From positions 1 through 58,047 of IMG/VR virus record IMGVR_UViG_3300048582_000144: a DNA stretch of 58,047 nucleotides. One strand, given 5' to 3'. Shown in pieces: positions 20,301 through 25,735 of the stretch. Every line of letters begins with the position of its first letter. Position 1 is the stretch's first letter. The stretch comes from a virus. The notes beneath the pieces are model-generated. The model was not told where the DNA came from. It made no database searches and saw nothing but the letters and a program-made list of their open reading frames with translations. A program made the translations under genes and the position numbers.

Positions 20301-21889
20301 CCCGCCCGCGCCAGATGAACGCCCTGTCCGTGTTCTTGAGCAACCGGGCACAGGTTCACTACTTCATGACGCACGCCACACCATTGCGCGAGATGGTTTC
20401 CATGTTCCGTGCCACCAAATCGAACGAATCCCTGCGGGTGACGCTTGGCGAGAACTACACCCGCAACCTTGGCCGCGAGTTGAAGCTGATCGAAACCAAC
20501 GGCATGCTGAACGCCGATGGCGTGCTCGAAGCAGAGAAGTTCATGAGGAAGGTACAGAGTGGCTTTGCCCTTGGCGTCCTTGGCCTGAACATCGGCACGA
20601 TCATGATCAACACCACTGCCATGCTGAACACCCTGCTTGGAGTTCCGGCAAAGGAACTGCTTTCCGGGCTGTCACCGGAATACGTCGGGGACGTGAAGCG
20701 GTTCTTCGACTCTCCGGCCATCCAGCGCAGATTGAAGCACGGCACCAGCCACGAGATCCGCATTGCAGCACAGGGCGGCATCGGTTCGCGCCCGCTGGCC
20801 GCTGGAGGCCGCCGTGTGGCCCAGACTAGCATGCAAGGCATCAACTGGTGGGACACCTTCAGCAACTCCGTCCTCGGAGCGCTGGCCTACCGCGCAACGC
20901 TCGTGCAGGCCCGCAAGGCAGGCATGTCCGAAGCCGATGCCGTCGCGGCAGCCGAAAAGGAGATCGACCGGCTTTCTGCCACCGTCATGCAGCCGAACAA
21001 CATGCTTTCACGCTCACTCGGCGAGGTGAAGCTGTCACAGAACCCGATTGGCGGGTTGCTCTTCATGTTCGCCACAGAGCCGCGCAAGAACTTCGCCATC
21101 GGCATGTATGCGGCCCGCAAGCTCATCACCGGCAAGGGAGCCGTCAGCAAGGGCATGGCCGCGCAGCAGCTCATCGTCTTGGGATCGTTCTATTCCGCGT
21201 TCGCTTACCTGATCCGCAGCCTAGTCATGGCCGCATTCAAAGCCGGTGATGACGAGCCAGAAGACATGTGGGAGCGCATGATTGCAAGACTGACCGATGG
21301 CAAAGGATGGACCAACGCGATTCTCACCGAACACCTGAAAGGATTCCCCCTCATCGGCGAAGCGGCATCCAGGCTTATTGGTGGCGTGATCAACGAAGCG
21401 GAGTTCATCAAAGGCGAGCGCATCAAACAATTCGACACGTCCAACAACATCCTCAATCGGGGAGTGGCGGGAGTGTTCAAGGCATCGGAACTGGCAGACT
21501 CGGACCTTTCGCCGGAACAGAAGGTGAAGGTTGCCACCCAGGCGATTCAAGCCACCCTTGGCATGTTCCCCGAGACGGCGTTTCTCTCGCAGGCTGGCAA
21601 CGTCGCCCGCGATGGCCTTGGACTCCTCACCAGCAACGGCATGGAGTTCAGCACGGAGGAGAGAGTTCGCCGGATGAAGGCCCGGTTCTCGAAATACCGC
21701 AAGACCCTGCCCAAGCCCACCGACGCCAACGGCAAGATAGACAAGCTCGCCCAGATGCAGCGGGACATGGCCACCGTTGACTATCTCCGCCGGGAACGGG
21801 CGAAGCTCTCCCCCGAGCAGCGCAAGGCGTTCATGGCGGCGATTGACGGCAGCCTCAATGACAGCGTGAGGGTGTGGCTCATGGAGTGA
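5336..21889 (+). CDS. Giant polyvalent virion protein (multi-zincin, L,D-transpeptidase-like, LPD domains)
   Basis: A single 5,517-residue open frame, 28% of the window. It looks like a phage polyvalent protein: a capsid-internal polypeptide that carries many effector domains into the host. Visible parts in order: N-terminal MSSRFRTQTG and Gln/Ala coiled coil (1-330); Gly/Ala-rich hydrophobic helices (about 570-800); Pro/Ser linker (1060-1200); zincin motif HEVAH (1268-1272); LFSSASP linker (2222); zincin HEMTH (2334-2338); treble-clef-like CGWCG...CITH (2785-2817); a membrane-like helix (about 3062-3085) and an L,D-transpeptidase-like domain with H3252 and SLGC at C3282; linker (3333); zincin HELVH (3443-3447); an LPD1-like domain with SLAHEWIHSLDHYLG (HEWIH 4009-4013); linker (4322); then a helical region and a hydrophobic C-terminus (about 5100-5300) that resembles LPD38-type internal virion proteins. 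Residues 2460-2565 and 3562-3670 are a near-identical duplication. ATG 5336 lies 32 bases after a late motif. The domain families are recognised by pattern only. The peptidase functions and ejection role are inference. Confidence 0.85.
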   Translation: MSSRFRTQTGVEDYLSKFKASTATADQQSSEATGERAQAAFDASAMDKERQQQQAAADAQAKAAQRQADAQRRAALAQEDAQQDLRSIQIEQQRLTIEPDYKAASDAHARAKAARDKFADDQIEQSGDFWVRKDAKTGGITPLSAQEAQARKDARRDAENAFAEEEKRFQPKNQEWEALQAARRKAEFDRLKIQERRLMEKAGLSPQQQDPTAAVTPENLPAPTNATESRMRFYADQQQARMNTYADQQGRPRTVSPLTANLVRLEMQKRAIEARAKLGDIAPEEAAAKIEAATTKQAQLTEQAKEQARTSLTAKLQGQDPAAIAAAPPKPAPREALSKALQEAKLFSSATAAMGQATDKGIRRRPDGNWDLPAMTPQRDNIIEAAVGGIVQTVAQKSGARLDFAGMGDEQQAIQAVFHKFQQDNNLSDEEVQAAWADLGNINRKFGKDETHRVLSDGSLHINEANTAWLDPNKARGIIARAKTTPEAKRQAEARLPERQETMAKAKAEAYDMASGANVFGNDVPAFSSFAKKQGGDLPAAVKAYEDRYLNKRGKGQIKLDEWEAAWTAGKMNVIETVLGLAGMAGIEPASQGAAAFSEASQGIKTGAGADGIDSAVIEQIPALGMQVGLARGAGAVVGAATKSAKAAQAAGSVTAVVTSGAQSAGMTYADERANGTSHEEAQEKARKSGINTAVITGIFQVAGLGGVEKVAAGKAVGEVTMRDILGSTTKAELATNTRRFAANVLKATAGEATEEGIDELTQAFIIADPDTNLADAWGNAIEAAKIGGLIGGVVETGSKAVGSGTTPEQRHQQQLASIAQRIQTDAVNPDLVADAIAEIDPTERVPTPDELKEARQLVAPDQDAFRNHQKQAEAYKAAVAAKDWKGARAIDEAMQAAFPDTETNTVRDTADAVLLVRELGEQDVVTKDAFNQAQAAFNEAMVSGDREAKAMAGPELAAARSARQAHLQTRAAVKIASGMEITALTDAEARAMGFTREADGGLAPMKAKELADNGLTAPLMRPAADGSAILTDDVVATVRATSERAGRRVKLNEQEAADLAQKRFDAANTPPPATNEQDQQGQSQAAPSPQAPQSTPTSSESPGGTVRDGTGQPAAASSDGAGVAPEAAVQEVEDPFEPTAEDEAALLAELEAEMAGEDVDVNESPVSATQEPEASTDAPQAPTPEPTRATPESIRSAKQVQANIQAAVPRLKGKVTTQDGTRPSGGVFIGLDGRMTISPRDIAGEMQRNGWDEATATRILTDLAVSHEVAHIAQVDALRARWKEEKPRMSFETYFLKFYGEQYAEMGGKGGQIDIEAANIYDPTAGNPQWQSLSAGQKGAEIFRMFLENKLTGTTSELSREIERQGVTKGFIQLIKDAIAYLKGVIDTLPDQAKAHLEELEAFYRELTLSPASQSDTTPTPEEAITPDAGESPSKPAKKQIDSPARREAFRLLRSGELIVIDKIIGGKIQAPPTGMLKIAKAALETGKATQKQRDMLDFWDNAGFNQYIPKYAFGTDFNGKVAQELHGMLFTQDKSNTALDDWAGLLGDKLTNDEAMLEVMGELTRISKGITTETDARNPNKEEAAPEEIAAAEAEAKAGKKEGTTQAKQDKAFDAAQANPSDAAIGMDAADFSPDMIGGTITVDGEPMLVADVETDSMGITTAVVLQNGKRFGRQVLEDGEVVFVEEDAPEVEAEPVDDQVRAEESTPVDETPSPVEETAAEKFDRELRAERRAERLEMMQRPIAQQSPKVWYDEEAAKRGIGPDELTADEIRVYKGMWNSARKAALAKNEPVIDNMQDDGKPPKKGYVRRGDIWYPPTQKPASPGKSVENLIQEYRKILPDWRSKEDTDDDIKFAMRTIKRLAKPDVNQKAATEALKLIPEFGTDAPLYHLGLKDVPKTKTEWMPDVSKRTSPLDKEDFLQEMKDFLAPPKKPDLPSPITYMQLNARFRGVDMPKDITARYNKVYNRLGAKGIQWLANTIRRDAKLSMGSDNYFPIIADLEANVDLAERYREEWDTEAPTSAMDRKNTDAKELFADDGGFKLGQETTTDGAKVAAERKAKEEAKAAADAAQRSLFDEGPTLTPEEQALKDALEGLFASRSRDTGTPDLFAPENLARPSMKEVKTPSNKSALGAYRALTAKKQAGKTLKPEEEQDLLEAETALGQKMAFDMAPENLKGKDTDLLQAAIVEATMPQAARSMRAVQQSMFMGEEGRGGQQSLFSSASPNPDFQNLRRSITTELTKTPSQYQYEPTQETRPDIAALLEKSGLQRVVPTNLRLDTDQLEEISGAQVVFVREQNPIGLVSANTLSVPRVIIINADTTAASVGYLIAHEMTHVAQKVSAAPSGPIIKRITELASKEEITAMFKTLLFKGYDNNKTLITAEIHAHLVADAVAGTNTLGLQELANREQLTSELVAYFDSLPRLNPDARKGQLFAEAAESPPSGETLRSSASPAPDYSAPIPPAVIAKMWGSLTALVESGQVTSPETLAATLKKFGPGAPKLSQGLWSIISAVKGEAPTAPDWAGIYGASVQTPGDGQQVQTGEGAGDVVAGGGESRVAVGEAAEVNAAQWKIPNDYTGIWREAVDAGLPLAQIIEPPAGWKSTPRSVNVFTDHKTKQKVARFEHFFIHPDGRHGMMIEQDISNGVSKPIVANVMTRDNSMGVKGWDIAKNQFDGTVEQVVKEIQRRNDYINMKEGKEGWKLETQPASSDDTAETYAKSVQRNLKHMGTKGDEWSVVPFTGREIENPEGGRPMIEQDYLSVQGAGWKQAPTLYPGTSQSPACGWCGKAPVKYLFGIKNDSKKWSMMVGSECITHFSEKSGDAQSQEAKASFNRAAWQSLDDSLKEIKKELSTSTSDSYYRYTTTWSSKAASDLYEQGTKLRGKLSQKDSSDGAFTSWQRKNGQAVEALVTKIRDELQADDAKKYRVRKREGFIRNLESEITNGKSSYGRRYPLSEADIERNTRQIEAYKKEIAEITAPVAVEADQPPTPAAKESLTTETRTTEAVEASLSESEKQQAAVELGHKSWTPEARKSFLSRLADWMVSGVESSAKLAAMFAKVVKRAALSVVVAVSITSTTAPTVEAISASAITNQSPAVPFAKETQEIGSVMQPTVIPRKETTAPSATSQTPSASFGSQETSDNVRVMADWVMGNRDNRGKPFTIADKTEGSIYFFDGTGTLVEAAPAIYGSAKGDVLSERQLRQGIASTRANKADQITPAGRFETATSKSRAYGEVVPVMSKKAGSRIAIHKVFLGRESTEKRQRRLSTPTGADNRISLGCINVPASVAKSAAGLFREGGIVYVLPETKAGKELFSGFEALDTKQTDKGTALFSSASPSQFPEVETIAKTSLTEPPNKYEYEAYEHPSPQVRQFLQINRLQGYRRTPDSSDTRRIEEITGATIIFVRGTPKLTLGRNSTTHPRIVAINTEYPMASVGYGIVHELVHVAQKDSSTQARSILRDIRSLLSTKEVERINGYLHNYGYGNSSPEEVAAEFQAFLVADAVMGTNYIGIDNLQKSQEMKYLLRGFFSGLPRLSPNNGIMELFSSGNALFSSASRNGQSPYSAPIPPAVIAKMWGSLTALVESGQVTSPESLAATLKKFGPGAPKLSQGLWSIISAVKGEAPTAPDWAGIYGASVQTPGDGQQVQTGEGAGDVVAGGGESRVAVGEEAVKESLTTETKEEAPEPGTPDFRLLPTEDKKEIVQKKRKAASAEKAGINDFGEKIGGARKDMSIKTGEKTRPKKTNDKPGWFNRYEVNEVVAETKASSPLERYWMQSASAKQEESAVGRFVINDKRKLDWSGKPERATRQTFATREEAEAAIPLLEASRNHKLRRETVEGADQWGIWRIVSDRKRVQVVKQTFATENEAREFLAKNAADIIETKTSWREELIVKPEKPVRKGPERRNRPADKKMFEDAFGFRGVEFGNWMRQAGDGKERQEVLNHAYDGLLDLVEILNIPPKAISLNGDLGLAFGARGQGLSGAKAHYEPDYVVINLTKMSGAGSLAHEWIHSLDHYLGRQDGRASSEWIKDASGSRIKKPGGPEQSMVSHGFSRKESKVREEVRNAFTRLMDTIMNKSVEFVEDSNAAERFVERARTELEKKLGSLRKDYTRDPDPRWEKRRKPATEAQLAVFDAMADRFLNGMDLETDWRPVDGKARLNYRWTNDALETLNALHKAITNRSGFNKDGGQLDHLRQDMKHYAVRIKMLESAQSTDTKTRKVPTAFSMNAKAIDQGSLSDYWNLPHEMLARGFSAYVEDKIAATGGSSDFLSYGSDNRLPKYRIFNVKPFPEGTEREAINSAFDNLFNILDTKETDKGTALFSSASPARRSDPILDRIKAMVADPDKKAETYVRAARYVSDVRNRFDTGRLKREFSAQGIDSARYTMIRDVAILEAIVKALPKEMRGKFVGKFRNVAEMKTEKGRERYMLAMLPKVEKALEAHLQTLYRQDIRKVIDKSKPKPNASRNLRGKIGASGHAIVKQAVSAMTLKVDTEKQLEIATDALANVITETTSDEVQDIAETALDRIRRAKDTEAKLKIANEALWELESTEDDANIAAIVNQATNAMLLDTNEALTLAAAHREKIEIGTKRVGDDDVPLTLDEWEELEGKAVALELFSDYENASSARLAKALEFLKGVYSESREQWLKVLKERKAQKEDDIETLRKTIKAPDFITNEMLAAAKKKSEKIVHRFGTAMLEWISSYEQILGQLKENTQDPQALAWVDEQVAKLRDARGEYDDKLEGERVALEEAMADIFGTGTGWTDKFKLDPILHGLSTRREDHGVTVLEGVSKDTIPVPVKLAESLVRKETSTYTHNGVKYEIVAQDMVALEEAWERFQELPDEAQGRKPLIYFTRVKSEGKRNTIGAYSQLEMLKEWLAMRQADLAKKYESRGWDETTMEQLESALTPEVKRLGLWLVDRLESQRSELDAKHRSEYGIGLDLVDNYFPALFENAQSQDSNLGPDGVDTNVAAKTASALKGRVAHNARPRQMNALSVFLSNRAQVHYFMTHATPLREMVSMFRATKSNESLRVTLGENYTRNLGRELKLIETNGMLNADGVLEAEKFMRKVQSGFALGVLGLNIGTIMINTTAMLNTLLGVPAKELLSGLSPEYVGDVKRFFDSPAIQRRLKHGTSHEIRIAAQGGIGSRPLAAGGRRVAQTSMQGINWWDTFSNSVLGALAYRATLVQARKAGMSEADAVAAAEKEIDRLSATVMQPNNMLSRSLGEVKLSQNPIGGLLFMFATEPRKNFAIGMYAARKLITGKGAVSKGMAAQQLIVLGSFYSAFAYLIRSLVMAAFKAGDDEPEDMWERMIARLTDGKGWTNAILTEHLKGFPLIGEAASRLIGGVINEAEFIKGERIKQFDTSNNILNRGVAGVFKASELADSDLSPEQKVKVATQAIQATLGMFPETAFLSQAGNVARDGLGLLTSNGMEFSTEERVRRMKARFSKYRKTLPKPTDANGKIDKLAQMQRDMATVDYLRRERAKLSPEQRKAFMAAIDGSLNDSVRVWLME
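12712..13031 (+). repeat. 320-bp direct repeat inside the giant gene, copy 1
   Basis: Encodes the segment beginning YSAPIPPAVIAKMWGSLTALV and ending GGGESRVAVGE. It matches 16027-16346 over the same length, in the same reading frame, with the last 170 or so bases identical by eye. The downstream sequences diverge sharply after GTGGGTGAGG. Confidence 0.92.
16027..16346 (+). repeat. 320-bp direct repeat inside the giant gene, copy 2
   Basis: Second copy of 12712-13031. Both copies follow a zincin module and an SSAS linker, so the duplicated unit is zincin plus this C-terminal segment. The zincin parts have diverged far more than the segment itself, which points to recent gene conversion or recombination. 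A further 25-bp repeat joins 14317-14341 to 16354-16378 (AKESLTTET / VKESLTTET). Confidence 0.92.
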
Positions 21890-21972
21890 ATCGGCTTGCT
21901 TTCAAGGTCCTGAAGGCATATCCGTCCGGGCATGCACGCATCCGAAGTCGCCAAGTGGAAGGGACCGAAGCC

Positions 21973-22293
21973 ATGAACGCAACCCCAACGCTTCGCCGCC
22001 CGCCTTTCCTATTTCCCACAGCAGAGGAAATGAAGGAACAGTTCAAGGACATCCCAAGGATACCGGACATCGCCACCATGATCTTCGACAACGCCCGCGC
22101 TACCGCCAAGGAACTCGAAGGCAAGAACATCCCCGCCGCCGACCTCACCGACTCCCAGAAGTGCGCCCTGTTCACCCTTGCAGGCTTCATGAAATACGAG
22201 AACGGCCGCATGGTCAGCATCCGCCAGGTGGGGATCACAGACCGTGGAGACGGCGGGTATCTCTTGGCAATCGCACCGGAGGAAAGAGCATGA
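21973..22293 (+). CDS. Hypothetical protein, 106 residues
   Basis: No recognised family. A soluble, mixed-charge protein (FPTAEEMKEQFKDIPRIPDIATMIFDNARATAKELEG) with a conserved-looking end ITDRGDGGYLLAIAPEERA. ATG 21973 is preferred because the upstream frame overlaps the giant gene. First of four small genes linked by ATGA overlaps (22290, 22559), hence an operon tail of the giant gene or a separate small unit. Confidence 0.75.
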   Translation: MNATPTLRRPPFLFPTAEEMKEQFKDIPRIPDIATMIFDNARATAKELEGKNIPAADLTDSQKCALFTLAGFMKYENGRMVSIRQVGITDRGDGGYLLAIAPEERA

Positions 22294-22562
22294 ACAACAC
22301 CATCCAAAAGATCGCCCACAATAGCGACCTGCCAAACCCGCAAACAGGCCCCGTTCAATTCGGAGACAATTACCCCGGCATGTTCATCCGTGGAGATGAC
22401 TGCATGGGGATCCAAGCGGCTATCATCAGAAGCCGGGAGTTCATGAAAGGCAAATCCCGCCGAGAAATCGCCGAAAGCCCCGCGCTTCTTTATCTCAAAG
22501 CCCTGTGCGATGACCTTGAGGACATCGAGAAAGGCTTGATGTTTGTTAAGGAAAAATCATGA
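22290..22562 (+). CDS. Hypothetical protein, 90 residues
   Basis: No recognised family. Contains the stretch TGPVQFGDNYPGMFIRGDDCMG, in which GDNYPGMFIRGDD is a motif seen in small phage proteins of unknown role. The C-terminal half (AIIRSREFMKGKSRREIAESPALLYLKALCDDLEDI) is helical. Overlaps the genes on both sides by 4 bases (ATGA), so it is translationally coupled. Confidence 0.78.
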   Translation: MNNTIQKIAHNSDLPNPQTGPVQFGDNYPGMFIRGDDCMGIQAAIIRSREFMKGKSRREIAESPALLYLKALCDDLEDIEKGLMFVKEKS

Positions 22563-22846
22563 CCCCCGAAGAATCCGCATACCTTGACACGCTTGTCACA
22601 AGGCTCGACGAGATCCTTGCGGAGCTTGGAGAACACTTCGACTGTATCCAGATAATCGGCACTTACATGGGCGACGACGGCAACACCAATCGGGTCACTC
22701 GTGGCATCGGCAACTGGTATGCAAGGCAGGGAGTGGCCCGCGAATTCCTCGAAATGGACGCCGCGCAGACCACGGCTTTCGAGATTGCGAAGGTGATGCC
22801 AAGGCCAGAGCCGCCGGATGATGGGGAGAGTTGGAAGGCGGAGTGA
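22559..22846 (+). CDS. Hypothetical protein, 95 residues
   Basis: An acidic 95-residue protein without a recognised family. It begins with a helical segment (EESAYLDTLVTRLDEILAELGEHFDCIQIIGTY), followed by NTNRVTRGIGNWYARQGVAREFLEM. The pattern of a short helix pair with a central polar turn suggests a small binding protein. Starts within the preceding stop codon. Confidence 0.75.
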   Translation: MTPEESAYLDTLVTRLDEILAELGEHFDCIQIIGTYMGDDGNTNRVTRGIGNWYARQGVAREFLEMDAAQTTAFEIAKVMPRPEPPDDGESWKAE

Positions 22847-22847
22847 T

Positions 22848-23012
22848 ATGAAAACCAGGAACACAGAACAAGCCGACGCCAAAGGCAAACTCTCAAGAGG
22901 TGGTTACCACCGCTGGCTGAAACGCCACAAGGTCCGCATAGAGCGGCAGCGGGCCAAACAAGATCCGGAATGCTCTCCCTGTTACCGCAAGTTCTCCGGT
23001 TACGAGATGTGA
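22848..23012 (+). CDS. Small basic protein, 54 residues
   Basis: A 54-residue, strongly basic protein (GYHRWLKRHKVRIERQRAKQ) ending in PECSPCYRKFSGYEM, where CSPC could be half of a metal site. It starts one base after the preceding stop, last in the small-gene run. No family recognised. The basic helix suggests nucleic-acid binding. Confidence 0.6.
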   Translation: MKTRNTEQADAKGKLSRGGYHRWLKRHKVRIERQRAKQDPECSPCYRKFSGYEM

Positions 23013-23137
23013 TTTCCCCTTGCATCGCTGCGGGCGAAGCGGTAGGGAATCTCTCGCGCGGCAGAAACCATCCAGTCTCGGACTCATAACCCGGCGGACA
23101 GTGGCGTTTGGTGAGAAACCAATCCCGCGCAACTTTC

Positions 23138-23213
23138 AGCCCGCCACCCCGGAGCGCACTTCTCAGCTTCGCTCACTTCGGAGAGCGTCGGCGTCCGGGG
23201 TGGCGGGCTTTTT
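23138..23213 (+). terminator. Strong rho-independent terminator with a long loop
   Basis: A perfect 16-bp stem, AGCCCGCCACCCCGGA (23138-23153) with TCCGGGGTGGCGGGCT (23193-23208), followed by TTTTT. The 39-base loop contains its own short stem (TCTC/GAGA). It ends the giant-gene/small-gene unit. The stop codon of the antisense gene at 23218 lies just beyond it. Confidence 0.9.
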
Positions 23214-23217
23214 CGCT

Positions 23218-23508
23218 TCAAAACCCCAGCACACTCTTCCGCAGCCGGCGGTGAGACCTCCCAAACATCTCCGCCACATGGGTCCGCGGAATCCGCATCC
23301 TCACAATCAGATGCTTCCACACCGCCACCCGCGCCTGATGCGCCCGGTAATAATGGACGTGCGCAGTGATGAACACCGGGGGGATGCCAAACACCCGAGC
23401 CTTCCAGTAAACCACCTCACGCACCCGCTGGCGCGTCCTCTCTGACATCGGCTCTCTTTTGCGTCCCGGCATGCCCCCGCAAATACGGCATTTCGGCTTT
23501 CCTGACAA
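23218..23508 (-). CDS. Small DnaA-C-terminal-like DNA-binding protein
   Basis: The only reverse-strand gene in the late region. The segment HQARVAVWKHLIVRMRIPRTHVAEMFGRSHRRLRKS resembles the DNA-binding domain IV of DnaA (helix, then L-P-x-I-x-x-x-F-G-R-D-H), which contacts DnaA boxes. No ATPase part is present. The TTG start at 23508 gives 96 residues and includes CRICGG, half of a zinc site. ATG 23472 would give 84 residues without it. The gene sits between a terminator and the portal operon. Its 5' end is about 10 bases from the late motif at 23517, so its transcription would begin head-to-head with the portal unit. Confidence 0.65.
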   Translation of the reverse strand: MSGKPKCRICGGMPGRKREPMSERTRQRVREVVYWKARVFGIPPVFITAHVHYYRAHQARVAVWKHLIVRMRIPRTHVAEMFGRSHRRLRKSVLGF

Positions 23509-23516
23509 TCATTGGA

Positions 23517-23528
23517 TTGCGCCCGTAT
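23517..23528 (+). promoter_or_regulatory. Late-gene motif TTGCGCCCGTAT, copy 3
   Basis: Exact motif, continuing TTCAGCC exactly as the copy at 31759 does. It lies 21 bases before ATG 23550 and 33 before ATG 23562. The latter spacing is close to the 32 and 34 bases seen at 5292 and 31759. Confidence 0.7.
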
Positions 23529-23549
23529 TTCAGCCGCCGGAATGGCCCC

Positions 23550-25709
23550 ATGCTCCCCGCCATGGTGACAGTCGAGGCCAAGCAGACCGATTTCAACGGG
23601 AACGATTCCGAGCAGAAGCAGAGGCTCGTGGATATGGCCCGCTGGCAGACCAGCCCGCTCGCCCGCACCATGGACGACACCGAGCGCCGTTGGCTCCTCA
23701 ATCACGTCTGCAACCGGTTCCGCGACATGCACCAAGCCATGAGTATATGGCGGCACAAGATGCGCGTCTGGGAGCGCCAGAGCGAAGGAGACTTCAACGA
23801 CCGGATCATGGCACCGGACGAAGTAAACCCATCCACCGTCAAGGACATCTTCACCGAGCAGAACGACACCCTCGGATTGGTCAACGGATTCTGCGATTTC
23901 CACTACGCCCAGGCCAAAGACGACCTGTTCGGAACCAAGCCATGGCTCGCCGTCACCCCCGAAGGAAAGGCCGACATCGACCTCGCCGACACCATTTCCA
24001 AGCACGCGCAGTGGAAGTTCAACCACGCCGACATTGAGGCCACCTTGCTGGATGCCCTCCGCGTCTCGACATGGGGCGGGACAGCGTTCGTCAAATCCGC
24101 ATGGGAGAACGACGTGGAAACCTTCGAGCGCATCATCAACGCCGCGCACGATGCCATGACCGGCGAGCCGATCCGCAACGATGCCGGCGACTTCATCACC
24201 ACCGCCGAAGAGATCGAAGCCATCATCGAGCAGGGCGCACAGATCGACCCGGAAGCCGTGGATTGGCGGGAAGTGGAAATCAAAGACACCCTGGCCGTTT
24301 ACCAGAACGTCACCAATTCGATGGTGGACTACCACGACATCGCATTCGACCCGCTCGCCCCGGCCCTCGACCTCCGCCACACCGACGTATTCGTGAAATT
24401 CCGCATGGGAATGCTGGACGCGATGGCCAAGTTCAACATCCCCGACGAAGAGCGCGGCAACCTGCACGGTGCCATCACCGGCATTTCCGAGAACGCCCGC
24501 CACCACCGCGACGAGGTGAGCAACGACCTGCACGACAACTACGAGGAGCAGACCAACCCGGTGATCACGCTGGTTGAGGGATTTGTCCGGGTGAAGCCGA
24601 AGATGAACGGCGCACTCTCCCGCATCCACGTTATTTTCTCCCCGGACCTCCACATCCTGTTCGCCGTGGACTACCTCGCGAACATCACCCCCGGAGCGAT
24701 GCTCCCGGTGTTCCCGATCCGCATCAACAAGACCCCCGGCCGCATTTTCGGCGTGGGCTACTTCGAGAAGTTTCAGGACTTCAACAACGCGGTGGATCGC
24801 CAATACAACACCACCACCTACCGAAACCGCTTCAGCCAGCACGTTTACACTGCCGTCAACCCTTCCGCGCTCAAGGACGGAGGCGAAGGATTCGACATCA
24901 ACACCCTCGACCCGAAAACCCCCTACGAACTGGCGGTGGACAAGACCATCGACGCCTTCCTCCAGTTCAAAACGATGCCGGACAACAACACCCGGAGCAT
25001 CGAACTCATGAACCAAATGCTCCAGATGGCGCAGATGATTTCAGGCATCACGTCCGCAGCGCAGGGAGAGTTGAAAGGAGTCCCGAACGCCACCACCGCC
25101 ACCGGCGTTCGAGACCTTCAAAGCCGCGGGGCAACCATCCTGAAATCCCCCATCGACGAGCAATCCACCGACATCCGCGTGATCGTGGAATATGACGTGC
25201 ATGTCCTCTACGCGAACCACGACCACGACGAAACCTTCACCTGGAACGAAGGCCGCAACGCCGAGCTTCTGACGATGAAGGCAAACGACGTGGCCGGGCT
25301 CCGCGCGAATGTCACCTTGACCATGAGCCAGAGCCAGAACGCCCGGAAGATCGAAAGCGGGTTGTCTGCGATCAAAATGCTTCAGACCTACATCAGTCTT
25401 CCCGAGATCGACAAGACCACCGCCAAGCCTCTTTTCGAGCAAACCCTTTCAGCCCTCGGATTCCACAACGCCACCGACATCCTCCGCGATGGAGTGGTTG
25501 ACGCCGCATCGCTCTTGGAAATCGCCCCGCCGGAGCTTCAGGCCGCCGTGCAGATGGCCATCGAGCAGAGCGCGATGATGCCGCCGGCTGGAGCAGCCCC
25601 CGAAGAAATGCTCGACCCCTCCATGCCATTCCCCGGCGAGGAGGAAGAGCTTCCTCCCGAAGCAGCAGAAGCACCCGTTGCGCCCGTGGATGAATTCTCT
25701 GCCGTCTGA
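23550..25709 (+). CDS. Portal protein (head-tail connector)
   Basis: A 719-residue portal of the podovirus type: a dodecameric ring through which DNA enters the head and to which the tail attaches. Supporting segments are ARTMDDTERRWLLNHVCNRFRDMHQAMSIWRHKM at the start, GTKPWLAVTPEGKADIDLADTIS, the wing/stem region TPGRIFGVGYFEKFQDFNNAVDRQYNTTTYRNRF, and the late SAAQGELKGVPNATTATGVRDLQSRG. The C-terminus is acidic (PGEEEELPPEAAEAPVAPVDEF), as is common for the barrel tail. Starts at ATG 23550 or 23562, and the motif spacing slightly favours the second. First gene of the portal/fibre operon. Confidence 0.88.
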   Translation: MLPAMVTVEAKQTDFNGNDSEQKQRLVDMARWQTSPLARTMDDTERRWLLNHVCNRFRDMHQAMSIWRHKMRVWERQSEGDFNDRIMAPDEVNPSTVKDIFTEQNDTLGLVNGFCDFHYAQAKDDLFGTKPWLAVTPEGKADIDLADTISKHAQWKFNHADIEATLLDALRVSTWGGTAFVKSAWENDVETFERIINAAHDAMTGEPIRNDAGDFITTAEEIEAIIEQGAQIDPEAVDWREVEIKDTLAVYQNVTNSMVDYHDIAFDPLAPALDLRHTDVFVKFRMGMLDAMAKFNIPDEERGNLHGAITGISENARHHRDEVSNDLHDNYEEQTNPVITLVEGFVRVKPKMNGALSRIHVIFSPDLHILFAVDYLANITPGAMLPVFPIRINKTPGRIFGVGYFEKFQDFNNAVDRQYNTTTYRNRFSQHVYTAVNPSALKDGGEGFDINTLDPKTPYELAVDKTIDAFLQFKTMPDNNTRSIELMNQMLQMAQMISGITSAAQGELKGVPNATTATGVRDLQSRGATILKSPIDEQSTDIRVIVEYDVHVLYANHDHDETFTWNEGRNAELLTMKANDVAGLRANVTLTMSQSQNARKIESGLSAIKMLQTYISLPEIDKTTAKPLFEQTLSALGFHNATDILRDGVVDAASLLEIAPPELQAAVQMAIEQSAMMPPAGAAPEEMLDPSMPFPGEEEELPPEAAEAPVAPVDEFSAV
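25678..25689 (+). promoter_or_regulatory. Late-gene motif variant TTGCGCCCGTGG
   Basis: Ten of twelve positions match the late motif. This copy lies inside the last codons of the portal gene, 46 bases before ATG 25736. Because it is coding, a chance match cannot be excluded, but its location before a new group of genes fits the other copies. Confidence 0.35.
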
Positions 25710-25735
25710 AATCCTCAACCAACCTCGAAACCGCC

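Noticed and set aside
23028-23131. tRNA-Met gene suggested by a CTCATAA anticodon-loop-like sequence
   Set aside because: No T-arm TTCRA sequence, mismatched acceptor arms and about 25 surplus bases between the D-arm-like and anticodon-like parts.
23307-25016. Reverse-strand open frame of 569 codons
   Set aside because: Antisense to the portal gene and partly to the DnaA-like gene. Val/Gly/His-rich shadow.
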